64,000 nt of DNA from assembly GCF_016772315.1 (NCBI RefSeq), contig NZ_CP053482.1, positions 1,302,001 through 1,366,000 of the forward strand, given 5' to 3'. A model generated the notes under the pieces. The model saw only the letters and a program-made list of their open reading frames with translations, ran no database searches and was not told where the DNA came from. Shown here in pieces: positions 1 to 8,493 of the stretch. Position numbers and translations under genes: made by a program. Numbering within the stretch: position 1 is the first letter of the stretch; each line of letters opens with the position of its first letter. Source of the stretch: Thiothrix subterranea (GTDB lineage Bacteria > Pseudomonadota > Gammaproteobacteria > Thiotrichales > Thiotrichaceae).

Positions 1-397
1 CTTGCGGCATTTCATGCGAAAGGCGTTCCAATACCTCTTCGGGGAGTCTGGCCGGGGAATGTCCCATGCTTTTTAAGCTCGACTGCAAAACGGGACACAG
101 GCGATGTATCCACCGATTGGCTAACCCTTGGGACATATTGAAGGAGTAGCCCAACACTTCTTGCAGTGGGTAAGTCTTCAAATAATACAGAATAAAGAAC
201 AACTTATCTTCGATCGTTGTCAGGTTGCCGGGGCGACCTCGCTTCGTTTCACTCTCATGACCATCAACAATCAACTGCGCCGTGTATGCCCGTTGAAAAT
301 GGGGCAACAGTTTGGTGAATTCACCCAGATCTATGCCTGTCATGGCGCGGAAGGTTTTGCTCTTGCCTTTGAGCGCATGGTAGCTGTACTCTGTCAT
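1..397 (-). CDS. IS transposase, N-terminal part (runs off the left edge)
   Basis: An open frame of 132 codons reads leftward from an ATG at 397 and is still open at base 1, so only the N-terminal part of the gene is present. The protein begins MTEYSYHALKGKSKTF and contains the segment KRGRPGNLTTIEDKLFFIL followed by a helix-turn-helix-like stretch. This matches the N-terminal helix-turn-helix domain that precedes the DDE catalytic domain in IS5-like (DDE_Tnp_4) transposases; the catalytic residues lie outside the window. The element end should lie between 398 and about 480, but I could not identify a terminal inverted repeat because the other end is missing. Family assignment is by recognition only. 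Overlapping plus-strand frames here look like shadows. Confidence 0.7.
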   Translation of the reverse strand, partial: MTEYSYHALKGKSKTFRAMTGIDLGEFTKLLPHFQRAYTAQLIVDGHESETKRGRPGNLTTIEDKLFFILYYLKTYPLQEVLGYSFNMSQGLANRWIHRLCPVLQSSLKSMGHSPARLPEEVLERLSHEMPQ

Positions 398-514
398 GGG
401 TGTTCCGTTCCCTTGGTGAAAATGATGATCATAGGTTGTAGCGCATTCCCGTTGATTTTTCACATGATTTGTTGACTAGGGACAAGTGCGAGATTTTGGA
501 ATAATGTCTATTAT

Positions 515-895
515 ATGCAATTTGCAGGCGATAGATGTCAGGCGGGAAAGGATATGGCTAATGCGGAGTGGGGAGATTGCATGTTTTCCGCACAAGAATA
601 TAGTGTAAAAGAGTTGGAACAAACTTTTAAAGACATATTGCAACACATTGATTCTATCAATCTCGAAGAACTTGGTTTGTCATCAACGACAACTAAACAG
701 TCTTGGAAAGATATGCTAAAAAAATCACAAAGCTATTGGGAAAAATATCGTGATCTGGAATGTAACGAGGCAGAGGTTATTATGATGGGATCGGCCATGG
801 GGGCAGGAAATGCTTCGATGGGATGTCACATGGAAAAAAACTTCTATCGGATAAAAGAGCTGCGTAGCTCTTCTGGAATGGATGATCCTCAGTAA
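515..895 (+). CDS. LprI-like (DUF1311) protein, probably truncated at the 5' end
   Basis: The product is 126 residues. Its core, with YWEKYRDLEC near residues 74-83, a following glycine/serine stretch, a further Cys and then RIKELR, has the spacing of the LprI/DUF1311 lysozyme-inhibitor-like domain. Family members are normally exported and start with a signal peptide before the first conserved Cys. Here the frame begins almost directly at that Cys (MQFAGDRCQAG) and no signal peptide is visible. An in-frame stop lies at 473-475 and a transposase gene ends its 5' side at 397. I infer that the insertion sequence removed the original start. An internal start at MANAEWGDC is also possible. It may be non-functional. 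Function of the family is inhibition of lysozyme; that is only inferred here. Confidence 0.5.
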   Translation: MQFAGDRCQAGKDMANAEWGDCMFSAQEYSVKELEQTFKDILQHIDSINLEELGLSSTTTKQSWKDMLKKSQSYWEKYRDLECNEAEVIMMGSAMGAGNASMGCHMEKNFYRIKELRSSSGMDDPQ

Positions 896-925
896 ATTGT
901 ACCTGCTGCATCAGCGTTGACACTC

Positions 926-954
926 GTACCCCAGCAAATTTACTTGCGGGGTAC
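926..954. other. Hairpin downstream of the LprI-like gene
   Basis: GTACCCC (926-932) pairs with GGGGTAC (948-954) and GCAA (934-937) with TTGC (944-947), leaving a single bulged A and a six-base loop. No T tract follows on the plus strand, so it is not a canonical intrinsic terminator. It separates the LprI-like gene from the next small reading frame and may still end or stabilise the upstream transcript. Confidence 0.35.
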
Positions 955-971
955 ATTGAACAGATAGGATT

Positions 972-1154
972 ATGAACACACCATCCCAAGACACCCAACA
1001 AATGCTGGATGTGATGCGTAAAGCCGTCGAGAAAGCCCTAGACCGCAAAAAACGCCTCGGTCAATACGCCGTCATTTGGTAAGATGGTCAACCCGTGCTA
1101 GTCGGAGAAGATGCGCCCAACCAGCATCCCAAACCAGAAACCCAGCCACACTAA
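972..1154 (+). pseudogene. Small conserved-type protein interrupted by a nonsense codon
   Basis: An ATG at 972 preceded by AGGA opens a frame MNTPSQDTQQMLDVMRKAVE... that reaches TAA at 1080-1082. The same frame then continues as DGQPVLVGEDAPNQHPKPE to a second TAA at 1152-1154, giving a 60-codon gene. The segment LGQYAVIW-stop-DGQPV reads as one continuous domain in which a single C-to-T change (CAA to TAA) would explain the stop. I recall similar short proteins with an RKRRLGQYAVVW..G.PV core in related bacteria, but cannot name a function. The alternative is a genuine 36-residue peptide with coincidental downstream coding potential, which I find less likely. Confidence 0.5.
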
Positions 1155-1166
1155 CAACACATCCAC

Positions 1167-1535
1167 TCAATCATTGCGCAATGTGACAGTTTCACGCACA
1201 AACAGCAAAAATTCACGCACTGCCATCTCAGGATCATCGCTGATATAACTGGCAGTCACATTACCTTCCGAACCATCATGGTAATGCTTGGGGAAAGTGC
1301 TGACTGACTGCCATTTCAGGTGAGGCGCGTTGTCATGACGATAAACCGTGTTATCCAACGCCCGTCGCTCCCAATGGTAGCTGTAGCGTCCATTCAGTTT
1401 CAGCGACAGCCATACATCCATGAAACTGCCATCATTCAAAAAGATACGCAGCTCGTTGACTTCGCCAAGTACGGTGCTGCTGATGATGTCGGGAAATTCG
1501 CGCTCTACGATGCCTTGTAAAAGCTGCATATTCAT
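1167..1535 (-). CDS. TumE-family toxin (DUF6516-like)
   Basis: The product is 122 residues. The central motif YSYHWERR followed by RHDNAPHLKW and FPKHYHDGSEGNV matches the TumE family of type II toxin-antitoxin toxins, whose members carry a YSYHwq...RwDNAPHH...FPHHkH pattern. The His-rich motifs are intact, so the gene looks functional. Its ATG overlaps the stop of the upstream gene by ATGA (1532-1535), the translational coupling typical of such pairs, with the putative antitoxin made first. The biochemical target is not evident from the sequence. Confidence 0.65.
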   Translation of the reverse strand: MNMQLLQGIVEREFPDIISSTVLGEVNELRIFLNDGSFMDVWLSLKLNGRYSYHWERRALDNTVYRHDNAPHLKWQSVSTFPKHYHDGSEGNVTASYISDDPEMAVREFLLFVRETVTLRND

Positions 1536-1825
1536 TGGAGAGTCCGCAGTAACTTGCTCAGTTCATCACGCTGGAATTCCAAGCGGTCTAGCCGTTGCAG
1601 ATCGCGCCAAGAATCAGCCTCTTCCAACGTGCCGTCCTGATACCGCGCTTCCATATCCTCGACGCTGGATACCCCGTAACGTAGGTGCAAAATAAACACT
1701 TCCGCGTTCAATCCGCGCAGTTGTTGCTCCAAAAAGCTACGCAGGCTTTCCCGCATCAGGGTGGATTCAGAAATGTGCAAACGGGTAGCAACATTGCTCA
1801 GAACAGTTTGATCTTGTAGCTGCAT
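1532..1825 (-). CDS. Putative antitoxin partner of the TumE-like toxin
   Basis: The product is 97 residues. Residues 10-40 (VATRLHISESTLMRESLRSF) resemble a ribbon-helix-helix or small helical DNA-binding module, and the acidic C-terminal part (YGVSSVEDMEARYQDGTLEE onward) would be the toxin-binding region. It lies immediately upstream of the TumE-like gene with a 4-base overlap, so the two form an operon reading leftward from the 97-base gap shared with ettA. Naming rests on position and domain layout; the sequence alone would only support a small DNA-binding-like protein. Autoregulation is expected for the class but no operator was recognised. Confidence 0.55.
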   Translation of the reverse strand: MQLQDQTVLSNVATRLHISESTLMRESLRSFLEQQLRGLNAEVFILHLRYGVSSVEDMEARYQDGTLEEADSWRDLQRLDRLEFQRDELSKLLRTLQ

Positions 1826-1922
1826 GTCGTGTTACCTCTTCAATACCAGAATGCTTCAATTGTATAGGACACACTCCTGAACATCCCGCATAATTAGCGT
1901 TTTCCGCACTCTGGAGCATTGG

Positions 1923-3587
1923 ATGGCACAGTACATTTACACCATGAACGGTGTCGGCAAGGTCGTCCCGCCGAACCGTTACATTCTCAAAGACATTTAC
2001 CTGAGTTTTTTCCCCGGCGCGAAGATCGGCGTACTCGGCTACAACGGCGCGGGTAAATCCACCTTGTTGCGCATCATGGCAGGCATCGACACCGACATCC
2101 TCGGCGAAGCCCGCCCGCAACCCGGCATCAATATCGGCTACCTCTCGCAAGAGCCGCAACTTGACCCAACCAAAGATGTGCGCGGCAACGTCGAAGAAGG
2201 CTTAAAAGTCATCAAAGACGCGCAAGCCCGCCTCGATGAAGTCTACAACGCCTACGCCGAACCCGATGCCGACTTCGACGCACTCGCCGCAGAACAAGCC
2301 CGTTTGGAAAACATCCTGCAAACCGCCGATGCACACAACCTCGAACACACCCTCGAAGTCGCCGCCGACGCACTGCGCCTACCGCCGTGGGATGCCGATG
2401 TCACCACGCTTTCCGGCGGTGAAAAGCGCCGCGTCGCGCTGTGCCGTTTACTGCTATCTTCCCCCGACATGCTGATTCTCGATGAACCGACCAACCATCT
2501 GGATGCCGAATCCGTCGCCTGGCTGGAACGCTTCCTGCAAGACTTCCCCGGCACCGTGGTAGCTGTCACCCATGACCGTTACTTCCTCGACAACGTGGCG
2601 GGCTGGATTCTGGAACTCGACCGTGGGCAAGGCATCCCGTGGGAAGGCAACTACTCTTCATGGCTGGAGCAAAAACAAAACCGCCTCGCGCAGGAAAGCA
2701 AGTCCGAGCAAGGTCGCCAAAAAGCCATGAAACAGGAATTGGAATGGGTACGTTCCAACCCCAAAGGCCGCCATGCCAAAAGCAAAGCGCGGATGCAGCG
2801 GTTTGAAGAGCTCTCGTCCAGTGACTACCAAAAACGCGCCGAAACCAACGAAATCTACATCGCCCCAGGCCCGCGCCTTGGCGATTTGGTGATCGAAGCC
2901 AACGGCATCAGCAAATCCTTCGGCGACCGCTTGCTGTATGAAAACGTCAGCTTCAGCCTGCCCAAAGGCGGCATCGTCGGCATTATCGGCCCCAACGGCG
3001 CGGGTAAAACCACCCTATTCCGCATGATTACGGGGCAGGAACAGCCGGATGCGGGTACGTTCAAAGTCGGCGAAACCGTCAAAATTGCTTACGTTGACCA
3101 ATCCCGCGATGATCTAGACCCCACCAAAACCGTGTTCCAAGAAATTTCTGACGGACACGACATTATGACGGTCGGCGGCTACCAGATTCAGTCACGGGCG
3201 TATTGCGGACGTTTCAACTTCAAGGGTGATTCCCAACAAAAACGCCTGTGCGATTTATCAGGTGGGGAACGCAACCGCGTGCATCTGGCGAAATTGCTCA
3301 AAGAAGGCGGCAATCTGTTGCTGCTGGATGAACCGACCAACGACCTCGACGTGGAAACCTTGCGGGCGCTGGAAGAAGCGATCCTCAACTTCCCCGGCTG
3401 CGCGGTGGTCATCTCGCATGACCGCTGGTTCTTAGACCGGATTGCCACCCACATCCTCGCGTTTGAAGGTGATTCAACCGTGACGTGGTTTGAGGGGAAT
3501 TACAGCGATTACGAGGAAGACTACAAGCGTCGCCACGGCAACGACTTGAATCCGCATCGCATTAAGTACAAAAAGCTGAAGGCGTAA
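1923..3587 (+). CDS. ettA: Energy-dependent translational throttle protein EttA (ABC-F)
   Basis: The product is 554 residues, the usual EttA length. It has two ABC cassettes without membrane segments: Walker [10 protein letters not shown] near residue 40 and GPNGAGKTT near 360, signatures LSGGEKRR and LSGGERNR, and Walker B plus catalytic Glu in DEPTNHLD and DEPTNDLD. An arm insertion in cassette one and a basic inter-cassette linker ([18 protein letters not shown]) are present. EttA binds the ribosomal E site and gates entry of initiation complexes into elongation according to ATP/ADP ratio. The gene is monocistronic: divergent from the toxin-antitoxin pair and convergent with the flippase gene 15 bases downstream. 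Confidence 0.95.
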   Translation: MAQYIYTMNGVGKVVPPNRYILKDIYLSFFPGAKIGVLGYNGAGKSTLLRIMAGIDTDILGEARPQPGINIGYLSQEPQLDPTKDVRGNVEEGLKVIKDAQARLDEVYNAYAEPDADFDALAAEQARLENILQTADAHNLEHTLEVAADALRLPPWDADVTTLSGGEKRRVALCRLLLSSPDMLILDEPTNHLDAESVAWLERFLQDFPGTVVAVTHDRYFLDNVAGWILELDRGQGIPWEGNYSSWLEQKQNRLAQESKSEQGRQKAMKQELEWVRSNPKGRHAKSKARMQRFEELSSSDYQKRAETNEIYIAPGPRLGDLVIEANGISKSFGDRLLYENVSFSLPKGGIVGIIGPNGAGKTTLFRMITGQEQPDAGTFKVGETVKIAYVDQSRDDLDPTKTVFQEISDGHDIMTVGGYQIQSRAYCGRFNFKGDSQQKRLCDLSGGERNRVHLAKLLKEGGNLLLLDEPTNDLDVETLRALEEAILNFPGCAVVISHDRWFLDRIATHILAFEGDSTVTWFEGNYSDYEEDYKRRHGNDLNPHRIKYKKLKA

Positions 3588-3602
3588 GCCAAGTACCAAG
3601 GG

Positions 3603-5092
3603 CTAAGATTTGTTTGATACAGATATTAGCTCTTTGGTTTCCCGACCATTCCGCGCTAACAGCAACCACATGCCAACAACCAGTAGTCCCAATGCCAAAG
3701 CAGCACTCACAATAATTTCCAGCAAATGGTCACTCAGCCACACATTCACGTATTCCATTAAATAGATAACCGCATACCCTCCCAGAAAAAACGCCAGCAA
3801 TTGTCCCAGGTATTCGCTGAAACTGTGCCCAATATGGCGAGCAATCCAAATATATTGGAGCGCCGTTGCACTCAGCGTAAAAAATAACGCCAAGGCTGCA
3901 CCCATGTAACCGTATTTGCCTCCCAAATAATACAGCGCGGCAAAATAGGCCATACCCCCAGCAATTGCTATGAATGCGGTCAATTTAGCCTGCCCTGCCC
4001 CTTGTAGCACCCAATAACCCACCACCGTGTTGGAGTGCAGGAAAAAATACAGCGCCATCACCTGCAATACAACGCCTGCTTTTTGCGCAAATTCAGCGGA
4101 AATCCACAGCGTCAAGAAATCATCCCCCACCGTAATCAACAACACCGCAATCACCAAACTGAGCAAAAACACCAAATTATTCGCCAAGCGGTACAATTTC
4201 AACACACCCGCTCGATCATTCAAGCTAAACATCTCGGTGAAACGCGGAAACGCAATGTGCACCAGCGTGTGGATAATGCCATTTGCCATTTGCGCAATCG
4301 TAAACGGAATTTGATAATACGTGACTGCCTCAGTACCAATCACAATCCCAATCAATAATTTATCGGCACGGGATACCAAAGAACCAACCAAATTCCCCAG
4401 AAAGGTGTACGAGCTAAAGGAAATGATGTCCATAAAGACGCTTTGCTGAAACGCAGGACGTGGTTTGATGCCACGTGGTAAGACTGCAACACTCGCCAGA
4501 TAGCCGCTGATGATGGCAATGAATTGCACCAAAGCATACCCCCACAGCACTTCGATCAACCCATAACCCGCCAGCAACAAGCCGGTGGCCAGCACAATCC
4601 CCCCAAATTCCCTGAATTATGAATAATCGCTGGCAAATCAAAGCGATGGTATGCCTTGCACACATTCAGGAAAAATTGGTTGAGATAGCTTAAAAACAGT
4701 GGCACTGCCGTAATCCGCAAGGCTTCCGTTGCCAGCACTTGTTTATCGGGTTGCCAATACAGACCCTTAGCCAACAGTGGTGAAAAAGCATACAAACAAA
4801 CCACACCGAACAAGCCAATAAGCAAGTAAATCAACAAGGCTACGTCTAATACTGGTTTAACTCTGTCACTTTGATCAGTCGCTTCATATTCAGCCACATA
4901 TTTAACAACGGTTTGCCCGATACCGAAATCCACAAAAGTCATAAAACCGATGAGTGATATACAAATAATATACAACCCGTACAAATCTACACCTAGTTTT
5001 ACAACAATAATAGGAATAGTGGCTAACGCTGCCAATAATGGCAATGCGTAGCCGACCCCCGTAAAAACCACATTTTTACGTGTATCATTCAT
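3603..5092 (-). pseudogene. Polysaccharide (Wzx-type) flippase, frameshifted
   Basis: Two adjacent minus-strand frames form one membrane protein of about 496 residues. The N-terminal part (from ATG at 5092, MNDTRKNVVFTGVGYALPLL) and the C-terminal part (to the stop at 3603) each show the evenly spaced hydrophobic segments of an MOP-superfamily lipid-linked oligosaccharide exporter. The frames meet at a run of six C at 4599-4604 (G6 on the coding strand). One additional G restores the continuous reading NSGNLGGIVLATGLLLAG. Apart from this the gene looks intact. The slip may be a sequencing error, a recent inactivation, or slippage that switches the gene. The expected role is flipping undecaprenyl-linked glycan across the inner membrane, which fits wecA and the CpsB-type gene nearby. 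Confidence 0.75.
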
Positions 5093-5369
5093 AAATGTTT
5101 AACACCGTTCAGCACCAAGATTGATCTAATAAATTTATAGAAAATCATAGTTGCTGATTAGCATTAGGCAAATAGCATTTAATTATTGAAGATAATAATA
5201 AAAAATTATTAGAGCTATTTTCTTATTAAAAATTCGCGACATAAGAAATAATGCGCTGAGAATAAGCGAATAAAATATGCAAGGATTCAAAAGATTTTTT
5301 ACAATCATGCAGAAAATAGAATATTATTCTTATTGTAAGTTCCAAAAACGATTCACCGCCGAGGTTGCC

Positions 5370-6293
5370 ATGAACCTGCCAACCATAAAACAACTTCGCT
5401 ACTTTGTTGCCCTTGAAAGCCATGAACACTTCGGCAAGGCTGCTGAGGCTTGTTTTGTCTCACAATCCGCTTTCAGTACCGCCATCCGCGAATTGGAAAC
5501 GACGTTAGAAGTGCAACTGGTGGATCGCACCAATAAAAACGTTACCGTCACCCACATAGGCCGCCAAATCGCGGTCGAAGCGCGGCGGTGCTTGCGTGAT
5601 GTAGAAAATCTAGTCGAATTAGCGCGTAGCAATCATGCGCCCCTCACTGGCGAACTCCGGGTAGGCATTATTCCCACAATAGCCCCGTTTTTGTTGCCAC
5701 GGGTATTGCCCGCGTTGCGCCAACAATTTCCGCACTTGCGCTTATATTTAACGGAAGACATTACCCAACGTGTTTACGAAAAACTCATGAACGGTGAGCT
5801 GGATCTGATCATCATTGCCTTGCCGTATGCACTGCGCAATGTTGAAATTATGTCGCTGTTCAAAGACCGTTTTTTCCTCGCGTGCCGCGAAGACACCCGC
5901 CATACCCGCCCCAGAAGGCACATTTTTAACGACCTCAATCCAGAAAGCATTTTGCTATTGGAAGACGGGCATTGCCTGCGCGACCACACGCTGTCAGCCT
6001 GCCATTTGCAGGACATGGACAAAATCAGCCGTTTCACCGCCAGCAGCCTGCTCACATTGACGCAAATGGTTGATGCAGATTTAGGGATTTCTTATTTACC
6101 AGAAATGGTGAAAGGTTCAACGTTATTAACCGGCACAAATGTTAAAATTTGGACATTGCCAGAAGAAAGTTACCGTGAAGTGGGCTTAGCTTGGCGACGG
6201 GGCAGCGCCCGTGAAGTGGAATTTAAGCAATTAGGTGAATTCATTAAAACGACTTGGTTAACATTACTCGAAAACCAGGGATTAACCGAGTAA
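5370..6293 (+). CDS. oxyR: LysR-family hydrogen-peroxide sensor OxyR
   Basis: The product is 307 residues from the ATG at 5370, chosen because GAGG sits five bases upstream and MNLPTIKQLRYFVAL is the family N terminus; a longer frame from 5277 adds 31 unrelated residues. Residues 1-60 are the LysR winged helix (FGKAAEACFVSQSAFSTAI). The regulatory domain contains LLEDGHCLRDHTLSACH, with two cysteines nine residues apart exactly as the redox pair C199/C208 of Escherichia coli OxyR, so peroxide sensing by disulfide formation is likely. The upstream 277 bases (5093-5369) are AT-rich and gene-free; no convincing OxyR tetramer site was found. The 3' end overlaps the convergent phosphatase gene by 12 bases. 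Confidence 0.85.
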   Translation: MNLPTIKQLRYFVALESHEHFGKAAEACFVSQSAFSTAIRELETTLEVQLVDRTNKNVTVTHIGRQIAVEARRCLRDVENLVELARSNHAPLTGELRVGIIPTIAPFLLPRVLPALRQQFPHLRLYLTEDITQRVYEKLMNGELDLIIIALPYALRNVEIMSLFKDRFFLACREDTRHTRPRRHIFNDLNPESILLLEDGHCLRDHTLSACHLQDMDKISRFTASSLLTLTQMVDADLGISYLPEMVKGSTLLTGTNVKIWTLPEESYREVGLAWRRGSAREVEFKQLGEFIKTTWLTLLENQGLTE

Positions 6294-7094
6294 GCGTTCT
6301 AACCAAGGTTTTTGAATCGATGCCGCATGTATTGATGCTCTACTGGCACATAAACCAGCAGGCAATAATACCTCACTAGGCTCAATATTATCCAAAATCG
6401 CCAAGGGTCTATCATTAACCATTCGCATAATTTCGGTATCATCGCCCGTAATACGCATGGCCGCTTCAATACCGGCGGATAAAATCGGCGATCGATAATT
6501 CACATTGTGCGCATCTGATGCAATAATATGCACCACCCCATCCAATAATAAGCGCTCGGCACAACGTTTTGCGGTACGCCCAAACGTGCCTGCAATCGCA
6601 CCCGCTGTCACTTGCAACCACGCGCCCATTTGCGCCGCCGCAATAAACTCCTGGTAGTTCGCCTCACACCAACGCAAACGTTCTGGATGGGTGATCACCG
6701 GGACGTATCCCGCTGCGAGAAACGCTTCAATATGGCGCAAAAAATGCGGTACTGGCAAGCTATGTGACGGCTCCAGTAAAAAGTACCGCGAATTATCCAG
6801 CGTCGGAATAATGCCTTGCTGTAAGCCTTCCAGCACCCCAGACACCAACCGCACATCCGCCCCGATCACCAAGCGCAGCGGAATATCACGCGAATACAGC
6901 TCTATTTGCAACATACGCATGGCACTGGCAATGATGTCAGTGGAATTGTCATACACCCCCGGATAAATATGAGGCGTACAGGCCAAATGCGTCGTGCCAT
7001 CGGCAACGGCTAAGCGTGCCATTATTAACGAGGTTTCCAAATCTTGGGAACCATCACAAAGAGCGGGTAAAATATGGCTATGTAAATCGATCAT
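6282..7094 (-). CDS. CpsB/CapC-family PHP-domain tyrosine phosphatase
   Basis: The product is 270 residues starting MIDLHSHILP at 7094; an upstream TTG at 7127 is a weaker choice. PHP metal-binding motifs appear in order: DLHSH at residues 3-7, TPH near 40, THPER near 134 and SDAHN near 192. This is the layout of the manganese-dependent protein-tyrosine phosphatases (CpsB, YwqE) that dephosphorylate the bacterial tyrosine kinase controlling capsule and exopolysaccharide polymerisation. No kinase gene is adjacent. Its stop overlaps the end of the convergent oxyR gene. Function in polysaccharide control is inferred from the family and from the flippase and wecA nearby. Confidence 0.75.
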   Translation of the reverse strand: MIDLHSHILPALCDGSQDLETSLIMARLAVADGTTHLACTPHIYPGVYDNSTDIIASAMRMLQIELYSRDIPLRLVIGADVRLVSGVLEGLQQGIIPTLDNSRYFLLEPSHSLPVPHFLRHIEAFLAAGYVPVITHPERLRWCEANYQEFIAAAQMGAWLQVTAGAIAGTFGRTAKRCAERLLLDGVVHIIASDAHNVNYRSPILSAGIEAAMRITGDDTEIMRMVNDRPLAILDNIEPSEVLLPAGLCASRASIHAASIQKPWLERLLG

Positions 7095-7386
7095 AGTGCG
7101 TAATAAACGACTCAATGCTGCAAACAAAGACGCACGTTAAGGGCTAAACCGTGCGTTCATTAATTAAAATTATTATTAATATTAGTAATAAAAATTAACA
7201 CAACAATAGCAAATAATCCTCAGAATCTGACCAATGGCAGCTAAACTACCGCCCATCTGAACACTTAATCTCACCCTATCCACTAATCAGAATTATTGCT
7301 CACTTAGCCTCAAGAAATAACTAAAATCAATCATCACTTACTACAATAACAAAATAAGAAAGCTAGTCAGAAACCCCGAGGACAAT
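7095..7386. other. AT-rich intergenic region between divergent polysaccharide genes
   Basis: This 292-base stretch separates the CpsB-type gene (minus) from wecA (plus) and holds no convincing coding frame. A 7-bp hairpin, ACGCACG at 7130-7136 with CGTGCGT at 7150-7156, lies in the probable leader of the CpsB-type gene. The remainder is AT-rich and presumably carries both promoters, but I could not assign -35/-10 pairs with confidence. Confidence 0.4.
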
Positions 7387-8493
7387 ATGCTTATAATATC
7401 GTTAATCACGAGTCTGTGCATGACATGGATAGCACTCTATTTATTGAAACCCGTGGCTTACCACGCCAAATTATTAGACATTCCCAAAGGACGTAAACAA
7501 CACAAAGGTGCTATTCCGCTGATCGGCGGTATGTCCATTTTTATCGGCGTTGCCACGGCAGTGATGCTAACCCTTCCCAATGATGCCGCCGTTACCAGTT
7601 GGCTATTGTGCGCTTTAGGCATTGTGTTATTAGGTGTCGCGGATGATGCCGAAGATCTCTCAGTCAAATTGCGGATTGTGATGCAAGTGCTGCTCACTTT
7701 GGCGTTATGCATTGGCACCGGCGCGTCACTGGCTAACTTGGGCGATTTATTAGGCATGGGTGAAATCGACTTGAGTGTCTTCAGCTACCCGTTCACCGTT
7801 TTAATCGTCTTGGGCGTGATTAATGCCTTCAATATGATCGACGGTATTGATGGGTTACTGGGTTCGATTGCCATGGTCGCACTGTTGAGCCTGATTGCCT
7901 TGTTTAGCCTCTCCACGCACGCCATGCTGTTGAGTATTAGCGTAATCTTCGTCGCTGCATTGATTCCTTACCTGATGAACAATTTGGTGCTACCGCCGTT
8001 TAAAGAGAAAATTTTCATGGGGGATGCCGGTTCCATGCTTATCGGTTTAAGCATCAGTTGGTTGCTGATTGAAGGCACGCAAGACCCAACGCATCAAGCC
8101 TTCCGCCCTGTCACTGCGTTGTGGTTGATTGCCCTGCCGCTGATGGACATGGTACGGGTGATTCTGGTACGTCTGCGTGATCGCCGCTCACCGTTTACCG
8201 CCGGGCGTGATCATCTGCATCACCTATTGCAGGAAATTGGCATGAGCAGGTGCGCAACCTTGGCTACCATGGCAACGCTCGCGGTGCTCTTTGCCAGTGT
8301 TGGTGTTCTCAGCGAATACTGGCACACCAACGCCAGCGTGATGTTCTACGGCTTCTTGCTGACCTTCTTGGCGTACCTGTTAGCGGTCGCCCCCTTGGTT
8401 CATGCAGAAAAAGGCAGCCTGAAACGCTGGATTGAAGCTGCCACCGTTACTCAAACTGCGCGGAAGATTCTTGCAAGATACGGAAATAATTAA
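7387..8493 (+). CDS. wecA: Undecaprenyl-phosphate GlcNAc-1-phosphate transferase (WecA type)
   Basis: The product is 368 residues with about ten hydrophobic segments. Family motifs of the polyprenyl-phosphate N-acetylhexosamine-1-phosphate transferases are present: VADDAEDL near residue 80, NAFNMIDGIDGLLG near 140, FMGDAGSMLIG near 210 and the His motif GRDHLHHLL near 275. WecA starts O-antigen or enterobacterial-common-antigen-like glycan synthesis by loading GlcNAc-1-P onto undecaprenyl phosphate at the inner membrane. MraY is excluded by the His motif and the absence of peptidoglycan genes nearby. The last 47 bases overlap antisense with the 3' end of gspK. Confidence 0.85.
   Translation: MLIISLITSLCMTWIALYLLKPVAYHAKLLDIPKGRKQHKGAIPLIGGMSIFIGVATAVMLTLPNDAAVTSWLLCALGIVLLGVADDAEDLSVKLRIVMQVLLTLALCIGTGASLANLGDLLGMGEIDLSVFSYPFTVLIVLGVINAFNMIDGIDGLLGSIAMVALLSLIALFSLSTHAMLLSISVIFVAALIPYLMNNLVLPPFKEKIFMGDAGSMLIGLSISWLLIEGTQDPTHQAFRPVTALWLIALPLMDMVRVILVRLRDRRSPFTAGRDHLHHLLQEIGMSRCATLATMATLAVLFASVGVLSEYWHTNASVMFYGFLLTFLAYLLAVAPLVHAEKGSLKRWIEAATVTQTARKILARYGNN

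Noticed and set aside
128-475. 115-codon plus-strand frame at the left edge
   Set aside because: Opposite an open minus-strand transposase frame with recognisable sequence; no family resemblance of its own.
398-480. Terminal inverted repeat of the IS at the left edge
   Set aside because: The other end of the element is outside the window, so a repeat cannot be recognised by comparison.
917-922. TTGACA as a -35 box for the small pseudogene
   Set aside because: No -10 hexamer at 16-18 bases; the spacer is occupied by the hairpin at 926-954.
7130-7156. Hairpin in the CpsB-type leader as terminator or riboswitch
   Set aside because: Seven-bp stem with a 13-base loop, no T tract and no match to a known riboswitch; recorded only in the intergenic note.
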